A model generated the notes under the pieces. The model had not been told where the DNA came from, searched no databases, and worked only from the letters and a program-made list of their open reading frames with translations. Made by a program: the position numbers and the translations under genes. Below are positions 44,506 to 52,774 of a stretch of 64,000 nt of DNA, piece by piece. The stretch is taken from contig NZ_WYDQ01000001.1 in assembly GCF_024105635.1 (NCBI RefSeq), positions 1,860,001 through 1,924,000 on the forward strand, read 5' to 3'. The stretch is from Oceanicola sp. 502str15 (lineage in GTDB: Bacteria; Pseudomonadota; Alphaproteobacteria; Rhodobacterales; Rhodobacteraceae). How positions within the stretch are numbered: position 1 is the first letter of the stretch; every line of letters starts with the position of its first letter.

Positions 44506-45495
44506 TTACTTCAGCGCTTCGTCGGTGATCTCCAGCGTGAAGGCCATGCCTTCCGGCTCCTTGGTGATCGCCGGGTTGTCTTCCGACACGGCCGAAAGCA
44601 GCGTGGCCACCGTCTGCTCGTAATCCGCCGGGTCGAGCGCGCCGTTGGAGCCCGCCGTCAGCTTGGCCACTTCGCTCATCATGTATTCCTGATGCTCGAT
44701 GGTCTGCGCGCCGGTTTCATCGTTGTCGACCACGATCTGCGCGGCTTCCTCGGGGTTCTCCTCGGCGTACTTCCAACCCTTCATCGAGGCCCGCACGAAG
44801 CGCACCATCTTCTCCTTGAAGGCATCGTCGCTCAGGTTCTCCTCCATCACGTAGAGGCCGTCTTCCATCATGCCCACGCCCTGCTCGAGGTAGTTGAACG
44901 TGACCAGCTCATCTTCGGAAATACCGGCATCCAGCACCTGGCCGTATTCATTGTAGGTCATCACCGAGATGCAATCGGCCTGCTTTTGCAGCAGCGGATC
45001 CACGTTGAAGGCCTGCTTCAGCACTTCCACGCCATCCTCGCCGCCCTCGGTCGGCAGGCCCAGCTTGGCCATCCACGCATAGAACGGATACTCATTGCCG
45101 AAGAACCAGACGCCCAGCGTATGCCCCTTGAAGTCCTCGGGCGCGGAAATGCCGCTCTCCTTCAGGCAGGTCAGCTGCAAGCCACCGCTCTTGAACGGCT
45201 GGGCGATGTTCACCAGCGGCACACCGCGCTCGCGTGCGGCAAGGCCGGCGGCCATCCATGTCACGATCACGTCGGCACCGCCGCCCGCGATCACCTGCTC
45301 GGGGGCAATGTCGGGGCCGCCGGGCTTGATGGTGACGTTCAGGTCTTCCTCTTCATAAAACCCCTTGTCGGCGGCCACGTAGTAGCCGGCAAACTGCGCC
45401 TGGGTGACCCACTTGAGCTGCAGCGTCACGTCATCCGCCGCCTGAGCGGCCCCCGCCGCCAGCGCCAGCCCGGCGCTCAATACGAACTTCTTCAT
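44506..45495 (-). CDS. ABC transporter binding protein, NMT1/THI5-like, probable pyrimidine-related substrate
   Basis: The 329-residue protein has a signal peptide (KKFVLSAGLALAAGAAQAA) and the NMT1/THI5-like fold: LQLKWVTQAQFAGYYVAADKGFY, then the conserved FFGNEYPFYAWM and MTYNEYGQVLDAG. Proteins of this branch bind pyrimidine-like or thiamine-precursor molecules. ATG at 45495 lies seven bases after AAGGAG; a GTG six bases upstream is too close. It follows two permeases and an ATPase in the same direction and lies downstream of the pyrimidine degradation genes, which suggests it imports a pyrimidine base or hydropyrimidine. Confidence 0.85.
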   Translation of the reverse strand: MKKFVLSAGLALAAGAAQAADDVTLQLKWVTQAQFAGYYVAADKGFYEEEDLNVTIKPGGPDIAPEQVIAGGGADVIVTWMAAGLAARERGVPLVNIAQPFKSGGLQLTCLKESGISAPEDFKGHTLGVWFFGNEYPFYAWMAKLGLPTEGGEDGVEVLKQAFNVDPLLQKQADCISVMTYNEYGQVLDAGISEDELVTFNYLEQGVGMMEDGLYVMEENLSDDAFKEKMVRFVRASMKGWKYAEENPEEAAQIVVDNDETGAQTIEHQEYMMSEVAKLTAGSNGALDPADYEQTVATLLSAVSEDNPAITKEPEGMAFTLEITDEALK

Positions 45496-45551
45496 TTTCA
45501 CTCTCCTTGTTGGTCTTCGTTATGCGCTCCCCGGCGCGGTTATCCTCCCGA

Positions 45552-46400
45552 TCAGCCAACCCTCTGGCTCGGATGCCAGAAGGTGACGAACTTCTCGATC
45601 ATGGCCACGATGCCATAAAAAGCGGTGCCCACAAGGGCCGCCACGGCGATCTCGGCCCAGACCAGATCAATCGCCAGCCGCCCCACGCCGGTCGAGATCC
45701 GAAAGCCCATGCCCTTCACCGGCGAGCCGAAATATTCGGCCACGATGGCCCCGATCAGCGCCAGCGTGGTGGCAATCTTCAGCCCGTTGAACACGAAGGG
45801 CATGGCGGCGGGTAGCCGCAGCTTCAGCAGGGTCTGGCCGTAGCCCGCCGCATAGGTGCGCATCAGGTCGCGCTGCATCGGCTCGGTCTCCTTCAGGCCC
45901 TGCACCACGTTCACCAGCACCGGAAAGAACACCATCACCACCACCACCGCCGCCTTGCTCTGCCAGTCGAAGCCGAACCAGCTCACCAGGATCGGCGCGA
46001 TCCCCACAATCGGCAGGGCGGCCACGAAATTGCCGATCGGCAGCAGGCCCGCGGTCAGAAAGGCGCTGCGGTCGATCACGATCGCCGTGGCAACCGCGGC
46101 GAGGCTGCCGATCACGTAGCCGGTCAGCGCGCCCTTCAGCACGGTCTGCACGAAGTCTTCCCACAGCACATGGGTCGAGCCGGCAAAGGTCTGCGCAATG
46201 TCGGTCGGGGCGGGCAGGATCACCGGCGACACGTTCAGCCCCCGCACCAGCCCCTGCCAGAGCACCAGCACCGCGAGGCCAAAGATCACCGGCACCGCGA
46301 TCCGCACCACCCGCGCCTTGCGCCAGCGCGAACGGGCAAGCGCCGCGTTCAACGCCCATGCGGCAAGCCAGAAGGCAATGGCGGCCAGCAGCGCGCTCAT
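45552..46400 (-). CDS. ABC transporter permease (SsuC/TauC family), second subunit
   Basis: The 282-residue membrane protein belongs to the SsuC/ThiX-type permeases: VVVVMVFFPVLVNVVQGLKETE and RTYAAGYGQTLLKLRLPAAMPFVFNGLK (core KLRLPAAMPFVFNGLK) form the ATPase-coupling loop. Six membrane segments are predicted. The start at 46400 overlaps the previous permease by four bases. The gene is followed after 56 bases by the binding-protein gene. Confidence 0.87.
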   Translation of the reverse strand: MSALLAAIAFWLAAWALNAALARSRWRKARVVRIAVPVIFGLAVLVLWQGLVRGLNVSPVILPAPTDIAQTFAGSTHVLWEDFVQTVLKGALTGYVIGSLAAVATAIVIDRSAFLTAGLLPIGNFVAALPIVGIAPILVSWFGFDWQSKAAVVVVMVFFPVLVNVVQGLKETEPMQRDLMRTYAAGYGQTLLKLRLPAAMPFVFNGLKIATTLALIGAIVAEYFGSPVKGMGFRISTGVGRLAIDLVWAEIAVAALVGTAFYGIVAMIEKFVTFWHPSQRVG

Positions 46401-47275
46401 CGGGCCATCCCCATCCGCTTCAGCAGGATGGTTTGCACACTGCCAATCACCGTCACCAGCACGCCCGCAAGAATGGCGGCAGCGAACAGCGCCGCCCAGA
46501 TCGCCAGCGGCGTGCCGAACTGGTCGCCGATCAGGATGCGCGCGCCAAGCCCGTTGACCGCGCCGGTCGGCAACTCGCCAATGATCGTCCCCACCAGCGC
46601 CGCCGCAATCGCCACCTTCAGCGAGGTGAACAGGTAGGGCATCGACGCCGGAAGCCGCAGCTTGAAGAAGCTCGCCGCGCCGCTGGCGTTGTAGGTCTTC
46701 AGCAGGTCGAGCTGTTGCGAGCTGGGCGAGTTCAGCCCCTTCACCATGCCCACCAGCACCGGGAAATAGCACAGGTAGGCCGAGATGATCGCCTTGGGCA
46801 CGTCCCGCCCCTCGATCCCCACCGCGTTCGAAAGCACGATAATCATCGGGGCCAGCGCCACGATCGGGATCGTCTGGCTGACGATTGCCCATGGCATCAG
46901 GCTCATCTCCGCCACCCGGCTGTAGGTGATGGCCACCGCGCCCAGAATGCCAAGGCTGACGCCCAGCGCAAAGCCGGTGAGCGTGGCGCCGAGCGTGACC
47001 ATGCCGTGGTAGATCAGCGACCGCTTGCTCAGCGCGCGACCCCGCAGGACCATGTCGCCGGTGGTCTTCCACAGCTCGCTCGCCACCTGATGCGGGGCCG
47101 GAAGCCGGGGCCGGTCCTGGCTCATGGTGGCGGTGAAGAGCTCACCCGCGCTCAGTTGTTGGTCTGCCCGCTCCGCCTGTGCCAGCGCCCAGGGCGTGTT
47201 CATCCGCCAGGCGCCCAGGTACCAGACCGCCACGAGCACGGCCAGAACCGCGAGGACTGGGAGCGCCCGGCGCAT
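46397..47275 (-). CDS. ABC transporter permease (SsuC/TauC family), first subunit
   Basis: The 292-residue protein is a paralogue of the next permease: SAYLCYFPVLVGMVKGLNSP and the coupling loop KLRLPASMPYLFTSLK are conserved. Its N-terminus (RALPVLAVLAVLVAVWYLGAW) is an extra membrane anchor followed by an approximately 70-residue periplasmic loop. Such two-permease systems occur in NMT1-type transporters. It is separated from the upstream ATPase gene by 84 bases that contain an 11-base tandem repeat. Confidence 0.87.
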   Translation of the reverse strand: MRRALPVLAVLAVLVAVWYLGAWRMNTPWALAQAERADQQLSAGELFTATMSQDRPRLPAPHQVASELWKTTGDMVLRGRALSKRSLIYHGMVTLGATLTGFALGVSLGILGAVAITYSRVAEMSLMPWAIVSQTIPIVALAPMIIVLSNAVGIEGRDVPKAIISAYLCYFPVLVGMVKGLNSPSSQQLDLLKTYNASGAASFFKLRLPASMPYLFTSLKVAIAAALVGTIIGELPTGAVNGLGARILIGDQFGTPLAIWAALFAAAILAGVLVTVIGSVQTILLKRMGMAR

Positions 47276-47315
47276 TAATTAACGCGCTCCATGTCATTTG
47301 ACGTCTGCACGGGGT

Positions 47316-47337
47316 GTGTACGGGTTGTGTACGGGTT
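47316..47337. repeat. 11-base tandem repeat between ATPase and permease genes
   Basis: GTGTACGGGTT occurs twice in direct succession, followed by a degenerate third copy starting GTGCCC. It lies in the 84-base spacer of the transporter operon. Confidence 0.75.
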
Positions 47338-47359
47338 GTGCCCTGTTGCCCATTTGCGG

Positions 47360-48181
47360 TTAATCGTCATAGGAATGCCCCGCCCTCAGCCCTTCCCGCA
47401 CCCTGTGCGCCACTTCAATAAATTCGCGTGAGTCCCTGATTTCCAAGGGTCTTTCCTTCGGAAGCGGGCTCTCGATCACATCGCTGATCCGCCCCGGACG
47501 CGGCGACATCACCACAATCTTGGTTGAGAGATAGACCGCTTCGGGTATCGAATGGGTAACGAATGCAATCGTCTTGCCCGTCCGCGCCCAGAGCGCCAGC
47601 AATTGCTCGTTCAGATGGTCGCGCACGATCTCGTCGAGCGCGCCAAAGGGTTCATCCATAAGCAGAATTTCGGCATCGAAGGCCAGCGCGCGGGCAATCG
47701 AGGCCCGCTGCTGCATACCGCCCGAAAGCTGCCAGGGGTGCTTGCCGCCAAAGCCTTCCAGATCAACGAGTTGCAGCACCCGGTTGATGCGCTCCTCCTG
47801 CTCCGCCTTCGAAAATCCCATGATCTCCAACGGCAGCCGGATATTGCCCGCGATGGTGCGCCACGGATAGAGCCCGGCCGCCTGGAAGACATAGCCGTAA
47901 GCCCTTGATTTCCGGGCCTGCTCCGGGGTCATCCCGTTCACGCTGAGGCTGCCTCCGGTGGGCTGCTCCAGCGCCGCGATACAGCGCAGAAATGTGGTTT
48001 TCCCGCAGCCCGAGGGCCCGATGAAGCTCACAAAGTCGCCCCGCCCGATATCGAGCGAAACATCCTTGAGCGCATGCACCGGCCCGTCATTCGTCTGAAA
48101 GGTAAGATCCAGGTTCCGGGCGTTGATGACCGTGTCGTTCACCGCGTTTTCTTTCGCTTCTTCAGCAACTTCGGCGCCCAT
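47360..48181 (-). CDS. ABC transporter ATPase (SsuB/TauB family)
   Basis: The 273-residue ATPase has Walker A GPSGCGKTT, signature QLSGGMQQRASIARAL, Walker B EILLMDEPFGALDE and switch HSIPEAV, the pattern of taurine/sulfonate/pyrimidine importers. Its ATG overlaps the dihydropyrimidinase stop (TGATG), so transport and catabolism are translationally linked. An acidic N-terminal extension of about 20 residues precedes the domain. Confidence 0.92.
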   Translation of the reverse strand: MGAEVAEEAKENAVNDTVINARNLDLTFQTNDGPVHALKDVSLDIGRGDFVSFIGPSGCGKTTFLRCIAALEQPTGGSLSVNGMTPEQARKSRAYGYVFQAAGLYPWRTIAGNIRLPLEIMGFSKAEQEERINRVLQLVDLEGFGGKHPWQLSGGMQQRASIARALAFDAEILLMDEPFGALDEIVRDHLNEQLLALWARTGKTIAFVTHSIPEAVYLSTKIVVMSPRPGRISDVIESPLPKERPLEIRDSREFIEVAHRVREGLRAGHSYDD

Positions 48182-49635
48182 CAAACCCCCGTCGCCGGAA
48201 TGCCGCTGCGCGCAACGGGGCGCGGCGCCGTCAGGCCCTTCCAGGTCGAAAGCGCCTTGTTAACGGTTGCGTTAGGCTCTCGTGCTACAAACTGCCCGTG
48301 GCCTTCCTTGGTGCGGATCTCGCCGTCATGCACCGCCACATGGCCGCGCGTCAGGGTAAACCGGGGCAAGCCCTTCACGTGCTGGCCCTCAAAAACGTTG
48401 TAATCAATGGAGGACTGTTGAGAGCCCGCAGTGATCGTCTTTTCCTTCTTGGGGTCCCAGACCACGATGTCGGCATCAGCCCCCACAAGGATCGCCCCCT
48501 TTTTCGGGTAGCAATTCAGGATCTTGGCGATGTTGGTTGAAGTGACCGCAACAAACTCGTTGGGCGTCAGCCGCCCGGTTTCCACACCATGGGTCCAGAG
48601 CATCGGCATCCGGTCCTCAAGGCCCCCGGTCCCGTTGGGGATCTTCGAGAAGTCGCCCACCCCGTAGCGTTTCTGCTCCGTGGTGAAGGCACAGTGATCG
48701 GTCGCCACGACCGAGAGCGAGCCACTCTGGAGCCCGGCCCAAAGGCTGTCCTGGTGCTTCTTGTTGCGGAAGGGCGGCGACATCACCCGCCGCGCGGCAT
48801 GGTCCCAGTCGGCGTTGAAATACTCGCTCTCGTCCAGCGTCAGATGCTGGATCAGCGGCTCGCCCCAAACCCGCTTGCCGTTCTGTTTGGCCCGGCGGAT
48901 CGCCTCATGCGCCTCCTCGCAGGAGGTGTGCACCACATAGAGCGGCACGCCCGCCATGTCGGCAATCATGATCGCCCGGTTGGTCGCCTCGCCTTCTACC
49001 TGCGAGGGCCGCGAATAGGCATGGCCCTCCGGCCCGTTGTTGCCCTCGGCCAGCAGCTTGGCGGTCAGCTCGGCCACCACATCGCCGTTCTCGGCGTGCA
49101 CCATCGCCGTCGCGCCCAGTTCGGCCAGCCGCTGGAACGACGAATACATCTCGTCATCATTCACCATCAGCGCGCCCTTATAGGCCATGAAGTGCTTGAA
49201 GGTGTTGATTCCACGCTCTTTTACGACCGTCTCCATCTCGTTGAAGACCTGTTCCCCCCACCATGTCACCGCCATGTGGAAGGAGTAATCGCAATTCGCC
49301 CGGGTGCTCTTGTTGTCCCACCGCTTCAGCGCATCCAGCAGGCTCTCGCCCGGGTTCGGCAGGGCAAAATCAACCACCATCGTCGTGCCCCCGGCCAGCC
49401 CGGCGCGGGTGCCGCTCTCGAAGTCATCGCTCGAATAGGTGCCCATGAAGGGCATCTCCAGGTGGGTGTGCGGGTCGATCCCGCCGGGCATCACCATGCA
49501 TCCCGCCGCGTCCAGCACCTCGTCGCCCTTCAGGTCCTTGCCGATCTCCACGATCTGCCCGCCCTCGACCAGAACATCGGCCTGATAGCTCAGATCGGCG
49601 GTTACAATCGTGCCGCCCTTGATAACTGTGCTCAT
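48181..49635 (-). CDS. hydA: Dihydropyrimidinase (hydantoinase)
   Basis: The 484-residue amidohydrolase opens dihydrouracil or dihydrothymine to the N-carbamoyl-beta-amino acid. Metal ligands are His56 and His58 in GGIDPHTHLE, the carboxylated Lys153 in HFMAYKGAL, His180 in AMVHAENGD, the later His in VVHTSCEEAH and Asp in ATDHCAF. Length equals bacterial dihydropyrimidinases. The gene overlaps the transporter ATPase, and lies with dehydrogenase and ureidopropionase genes, which selects dihydropyrimidinase over a hydantoin-specific enzyme. Confidence 0.95.
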   Translation of the reverse strand: MSTVIKGGTIVTADLSYQADVLVEGGQIVEIGKDLKGDEVLDAAGCMVMPGGIDPHTHLEMPFMGTYSSDDFESGTRAGLAGGTTMVVDFALPNPGESLLDALKRWDNKSTRANCDYSFHMAVTWWGEQVFNEMETVVKERGINTFKHFMAYKGALMVNDDEMYSSFQRLAELGATAMVHAENGDVVAELTAKLLAEGNNGPEGHAYSRPSQVEGEATNRAIMIADMAGVPLYVVHTSCEEAHEAIRRAKQNGKRVWGEPLIQHLTLDESEYFNADWDHAARRVMSPPFRNKKHQDSLWAGLQSGSLSVVATDHCAFTTEQKRYGVGDFSKIPNGTGGLEDRMPMLWTHGVETGRLTPNEFVAVTSTNIAKILNCYPKKGAILVGADADIVVWDPKKEKTITAGSQQSSIDYNVFEGQHVKGLPRFTLTRGHVAVHDGEIRTKEGHGQFVAREPNATVNKALSTWKGLTAPRPVARSGIPATGV

Positions 49636-49651
49636 GGTCTAACTCCCCGTT

Positions 49652-50398
49652 TTAGTTGCAGGACTTCCCGCCTGCCGTAATCTCATGGCTCTTCAGCAGC
49701 AGCTTGATGCCGCGCGCCTTGCTGTCTTCACACACCGCATCCCAATCGAGGCCCGCGTCGTCATATTCGATGGCGAGCACGTCCTTTCCGGCGTCGATAT
49801 AGGGCTGAAGGTCGTCACAGAAGTTGTAGACAAAGCACTCCTCGACCATGATGAAATCCATCTGGTTCACAAGGTCCGGCACCAGCTCCGGCGTGTTTTT
49901 CTGCGCGACCTCAAGGCCTTGCGCCTTGGCGAACATGGCCAGCTCGCGGATGTAGCCCAGCGCATCCTCCCGCGTCAGCTCGAAGCTGGAGGTGTTTTCA
50001 TACACATCCATGTTGTCCATCTCGACCGCCAGAAAGCCCCGCGCCGCGCAATCCGCGATCCGGTCCTTCATGATCTGCACAACGCCGGCATTCCGGATGT
50101 CGACATAGCGCTCATCCGGCCACTCCCCGAGCGGCTCGCCCAGCGCCTCCTCGGGAAAGCGGTCCTTGTCGTCGCGGTATTCTTCCCAGCTTCCGATCGA
50201 GACGTAGCAGACCGGTTTCACCCCGCGCGACCGCAGTGCCATGACCGTCTCGCGGTCGTGGTCATCCTTGTCGAGCGCGAGCACTTTCACATCTATGTCA
50301 AGGTCGTAGGGGTGGGTGAGCTGCCAGTCCCAATAGGCAGTCTCGCTGCCGCCGATGATGAATATCCCAAGTGCCGTAAGTGCCGCCGTGAGTGTCAT
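49652..50398 (-). CDS. GH114-like (endo-alpha-1,4-polygalactosaminidase family) secreted protein
   Basis: The 248-residue protein has a signal-like N-terminus (TLTAALTALGIFIIGGSETA) and the GH114/TM1410 pattern: WDWQLTHPYDLDIDVKVLALD, VCYVSIGSWEEYRDD, GEPLGEWPDERYVDIRN, GFLAVEMDNMDVYENTSSF and AQKNTPELVPDL (each given in part). GH114 enzymes cut galactosamine polymers, but most members are uncharacterised. It is placed inside a pyrimidine operon, nine bases upstream of nothing but the hydA gene 16 bases further on, which is unexpected for a glycosidase. A role in supplying or sensing a nucleotide-sugar-derived substrate is only a guess. Confidence 0.75.
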   Translation of the reverse strand: MTLTAALTALGIFIIGGSETAYWDWQLTHPYDLDIDVKVLALDKDDHDRETVMALRSRGVKPVCYVSIGSWEEYRDDKDRFPEEALGEPLGEWPDERYVDIRNAGVVQIMKDRIADCAARGFLAVEMDNMDVYENTSSFELTREDALGYIRELAMFAKAQGLEVAQKNTPELVPDLVNQMDFIMVEECFVYNFCDDLQPYIDAGKDVLAIEYDDAGLDWDAVCEDSKARGIKLLLKSHEITAGGKSCN

Positions 50399-50407
50399 CG
50401 CTTCCTC

Positions 50408-50665
50408 CTAGCCGATGCAATAGGGCTGCCCGTCAAACCCCGCGTCGCGCATCTCCTGGGTCGTTATCGGATAGATCGCGCCCTCGTAGAACATGTAGTA
50501 GCAGCCATCGCGCACCACGATCTGGTCAAGCCGCAGATCGGCCGGGATGGCGCTCATCACCTTCTGCGGTATCGGCGGATCGGCCACCGCATAGCCCGCA
50601 GGCGCCCCGCCCGTCGTGCTCTGGCAGGCGGCGAGAAACGGCAGCAGGATCAGGGCTTTCCTCAT
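50408..50665 (-). CDS. Small predicted lipoprotein
   Basis: The 85-residue protein has a lipobox (LLPFLAACQ; Cys14 would be lipidated) and a short mature part with one more Cys pair (GCYYMFYEGAIYPIT and PYCIG). It overlaps the ureidopropionase gene by four bases and precedes the GH114-like gene by nine bases, so it belongs to the same operon. I do not recognise the family. Confidence 0.7.
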   Translation of the reverse strand: MRKALILLPFLAACQSTTGGAPAGYAVADPPIPQKVMSAIPADLRLDQIVVRDGCYYMFYEGAIYPITTQEMRDAGFDGQPYCIG

Positions 50666-51912
50666 TCAACGATCCCCGCCGTCTCGACCACCGCGTGAAA
50701 CAGCACATCCGTCCCGGCGGTGGCCCACTCCTTGCTGATCTCCTCGGCCTCGTTGTGGCTGAGGCCATCGACACAGGGGCACATCACCATCGCCGTCGGG
50801 TAAAGATCGTTGATCCAGCAGGCGTCATGCCCGGCGCCCGAGACGATATCCATATGGCTATATCCCAGCCTTTCGGCCGCATCGCGGATCGCGCCAACGC
50901 AGCCCTCGTCAAAGGCGGGCGGGTCGAACTGGCCGACGATCTCGGCAGAAAACTCCACCCCGATATCGGCACAGAGCTTCGGCGCCTTCTCCATTAGCTC
51001 GTCGACCATTCCATTCAGCTTATCAAGCAGATGGGTCCGCATATCGACGGTAAAGACCACGCGGCCCGGGATGATGTTGCGCGAGTTCGGATAAACGTCG
51101 ATATGCCCGATCGCGCCCACCGCGTTGGGCTGGTTCTTCATCGCGATCTCGTGGACCAGCTCGGTGATCAGCGCCAGCCCGCGCCCGGCGTTCTTGCGCA
51201 TGTGCATCGGGGTCGAGCCGGTATGGCTCTCCTTGCCGGTCACGGTGATCTCGACCCACCGCAGCCCCTGCCCATGGGTCACAACGCCAATATCCTTGCC
51301 CTCGGCTTCAAGGATTGGCCCCTGCTCGATGTGCAGCTCGAAGAGCGCATGCATCTTGCGGTCGCCCACCTTTTCATCGCCCTTCCAGCCGATCCGCTCC
51401 AGCTCGTCGCCAAAGCGCTTGCCCCTGGCGTCGACCCGGTCGTTGGCCCATTCCAGCGTATGCTTGCCCGCAAAGACGCCCGAAGCGAGCATGGCCGGAG
51501 CAAAGCGGGTGCCCTCCTCGTTGGTCCAGTTGACCACCACGATCGGGTGCTTCGTATTGATGTCCATGTCGTTGAGCGAGCGGATCACCTCCAGCCCACC
51601 GAGCACGCCCAGCACACCATCGTATTTGCCACCCGTCGGCTGGGTATCGAGGTGCGAGCCCACGTAAACCGGCAGGGCTTCGGGGTCGGTGCCCTCGCGG
51701 CGGGCAAACATGTTGCCGATCTCGTCGACCCCCATGGTCATCCCGGCCGCCTCGCACCAGCTCTGAAACAGCGCCCGCCCCTCGGCATCCTCATCGGTCA
51801 GCGTCTGGCGGTTGTTGCCCCCCGCAATGCCGGGGCCGATCTTGGCCATTTCCATCAGGCTGTCCCACAGCCTGTCACCATTGATCCTGAGATTTTCTCC
51901 TGGGGCGGCCAT
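50662..51912 (-). CDS. pydC: Beta-ureidopropionase / N-carbamoyl-beta-amino acid hydrolase (M20 family)
   Basis: The 416-residue metal-dependent hydrolase releases beta-alanine or beta-aminoisobutyrate, carbon dioxide and ammonia from the carbamoyl intermediate, the last step of reductive pyrimidine breakdown. Metal ligands lie in GSHLDTQPTGGKYDG, NEEGTRF and HIEQGP; SGAGHDACWI is the C-terminal ligand. L-carbamoylase (hyuC) has the same fold, but dihydropyrimidinase and dehydrogenase neighbours favour ureidopropionase. ATG at 51912 follows GAGGAGAGCCC. It is the first gene of the operon that reads to 44.5 kb and diverges from the RutR gene. Confidence 0.9.
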   Translation of the reverse strand: MAAPGENLRINGDRLWDSLMEMAKIGPGIAGGNNRQTLTDEDAEGRALFQSWCEAAGMTMGVDEIGNMFARREGTDPEALPVYVGSHLDTQPTGGKYDGVLGVLGGLEVIRSLNDMDINTKHPIVVVNWTNEEGTRFAPAMLASGVFAGKHTLEWANDRVDARGKRFGDELERIGWKGDEKVGDRKMHALFELHIEQGPILEAEGKDIGVVTHGQGLRWVEITVTGKESHTGSTPMHMRKNAGRGLALITELVHEIAMKNQPNAVGAIGHIDVYPNSRNIIPGRVVFTVDMRTHLLDKLNGMVDELMEKAPKLCADIGVEFSAEIVGQFDPPAFDEGCVGAIRDAAERLGYSHMDIVSGAGHDACWINDLYPTAMVMCPCVDGLSHNEAEEISKEWATAGTDVLFHAVVETAGIVE

Positions 51913-51988
51913 GGGCTCTCCTCGGGTCTTTCCTGCGAGGGCGCCGGCCCTCCCAGTGCGGTGCGGCCTGGCTGCGGCACCTTGTTGT

Positions 51989-52004
51989 TTGACCAAATGG
52001 TCAG
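51989..52004. promoter_or_regulatory. RutR-type operator between pydC and the RutR gene
   Basis: TTGACCA-AA-TGGTCAG matches the E. coli RutR consensus TTGACCA-NN-TGGTCAA at 13 of 14 fixed positions. It is located 77 bases upstream of pydC and 141 bases upstream of the rutR-like start, so both genes could be controlled from it. Confidence 0.8.
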
Positions 52005-52144
52005 GAAGACGCTACCACTCTTGGAACAAGGGTCAAGAAATAGCGCCTTGGCGCTGCGGCTGGGCCGTTGAATTTTAGGCGCGGCACGTAGGAAGCGGCT
52101 GCATTTTGGGCGCTGGGAAAACCCGCGCAAGAGAGGACAAGTCC

Positions 52145-52774
52145 TTGGCAGCAAACGGCACCCGGCCGCGCACGCGCATTCAGCAGAAAAACAGCGCCGC
52201 CATTCTGGAAGCCGCGCTCGATGTGTTCTCCCAGAACGGGTTTCGCGGCGCGACCGTCGACCAGATCGCAAGGGCCGCCGGGCTCTCCAAGCCCAACCTG
52301 CTCTATTACTTCCCCTCCAAGGAGGCGATCCACCAGACCCTGCTGGCCGGCCTGCTCGACACATGGCTCGCCCCGCTGCGCCGGCTCGATCCGGCGGGCG
52401 ACCCGGTCGAGGAGATCCTCGCCTATGCCCGCCGCAAGCTGGAGATGAGCCGCGAGATGCCGCGCGAAAGCCGGCTCTTTGCCAATGAGGTGCTGCAGGG
52501 CGCGCCAAGCCTCGAGACGGTGCTGAAGGGCGAGCTGAAACCGCTGGTCGATGAAAAGGCCGCCGTCATCGCCGGATGGGTCGACGCGGGCCGCCTTGCC
52601 CCGGTGCACCCCTACCACCTGCTGTTTTCGATCTGGGCACTGACCCAGCACTACGCCGATTTCGACGTTCAGGTGCGGGCCGTACTGCCCGAAAATGAAG
52701 CGGGCGACCCCTTTCCCGAGGCCGCCCGCGCAATTGATACCCTGTTCCGCAAGACCCTTGCGCCGGGGGGCTGA
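52145..52774 (+). CDS. rutR: RutR-like TetR-family regulator of pyrimidine catabolism
   Basis: The 209-residue protein is strongly RutR-like: helix-turn-helix core VDQIARAAGLSKPNLLYYFP, then IHQTLLAGLLDTWLAPLRRLD, LFANEVLQGAP, PLVDEKAAVIAGWVDAGRLAP and WALTQHYADFDVQVRAV in the ligand domain. RutR of E. coli senses uracil and thymine. TTG at 52145 is chosen because AGAGGA lies eight bases upstream; the frame to a TTG at 52106 has no ribosome site. The divergent pyrimidine genes and the palindrome at 51989 fit regulation of this pathway. Its stop is back to back with a convergent gene (TGATCA). Confidence 0.9.
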   Translation: MAANGTRPRTRIQQKNSAAILEAALDVFSQNGFRGATVDQIARAAGLSKPNLLYYFPSKEAIHQTLLAGLLDTWLAPLRRLDPAGDPVEEILAYARRKLEMSREMPRESRLFANEVLQGAPSLETVLKGELKPLVDEKAAVIAGWVDAGRLAPVHPYHLLFSIWALTQHYADFDVQVRAVLPENEAGDPFPEAARAIDTLFRKTLAPGG

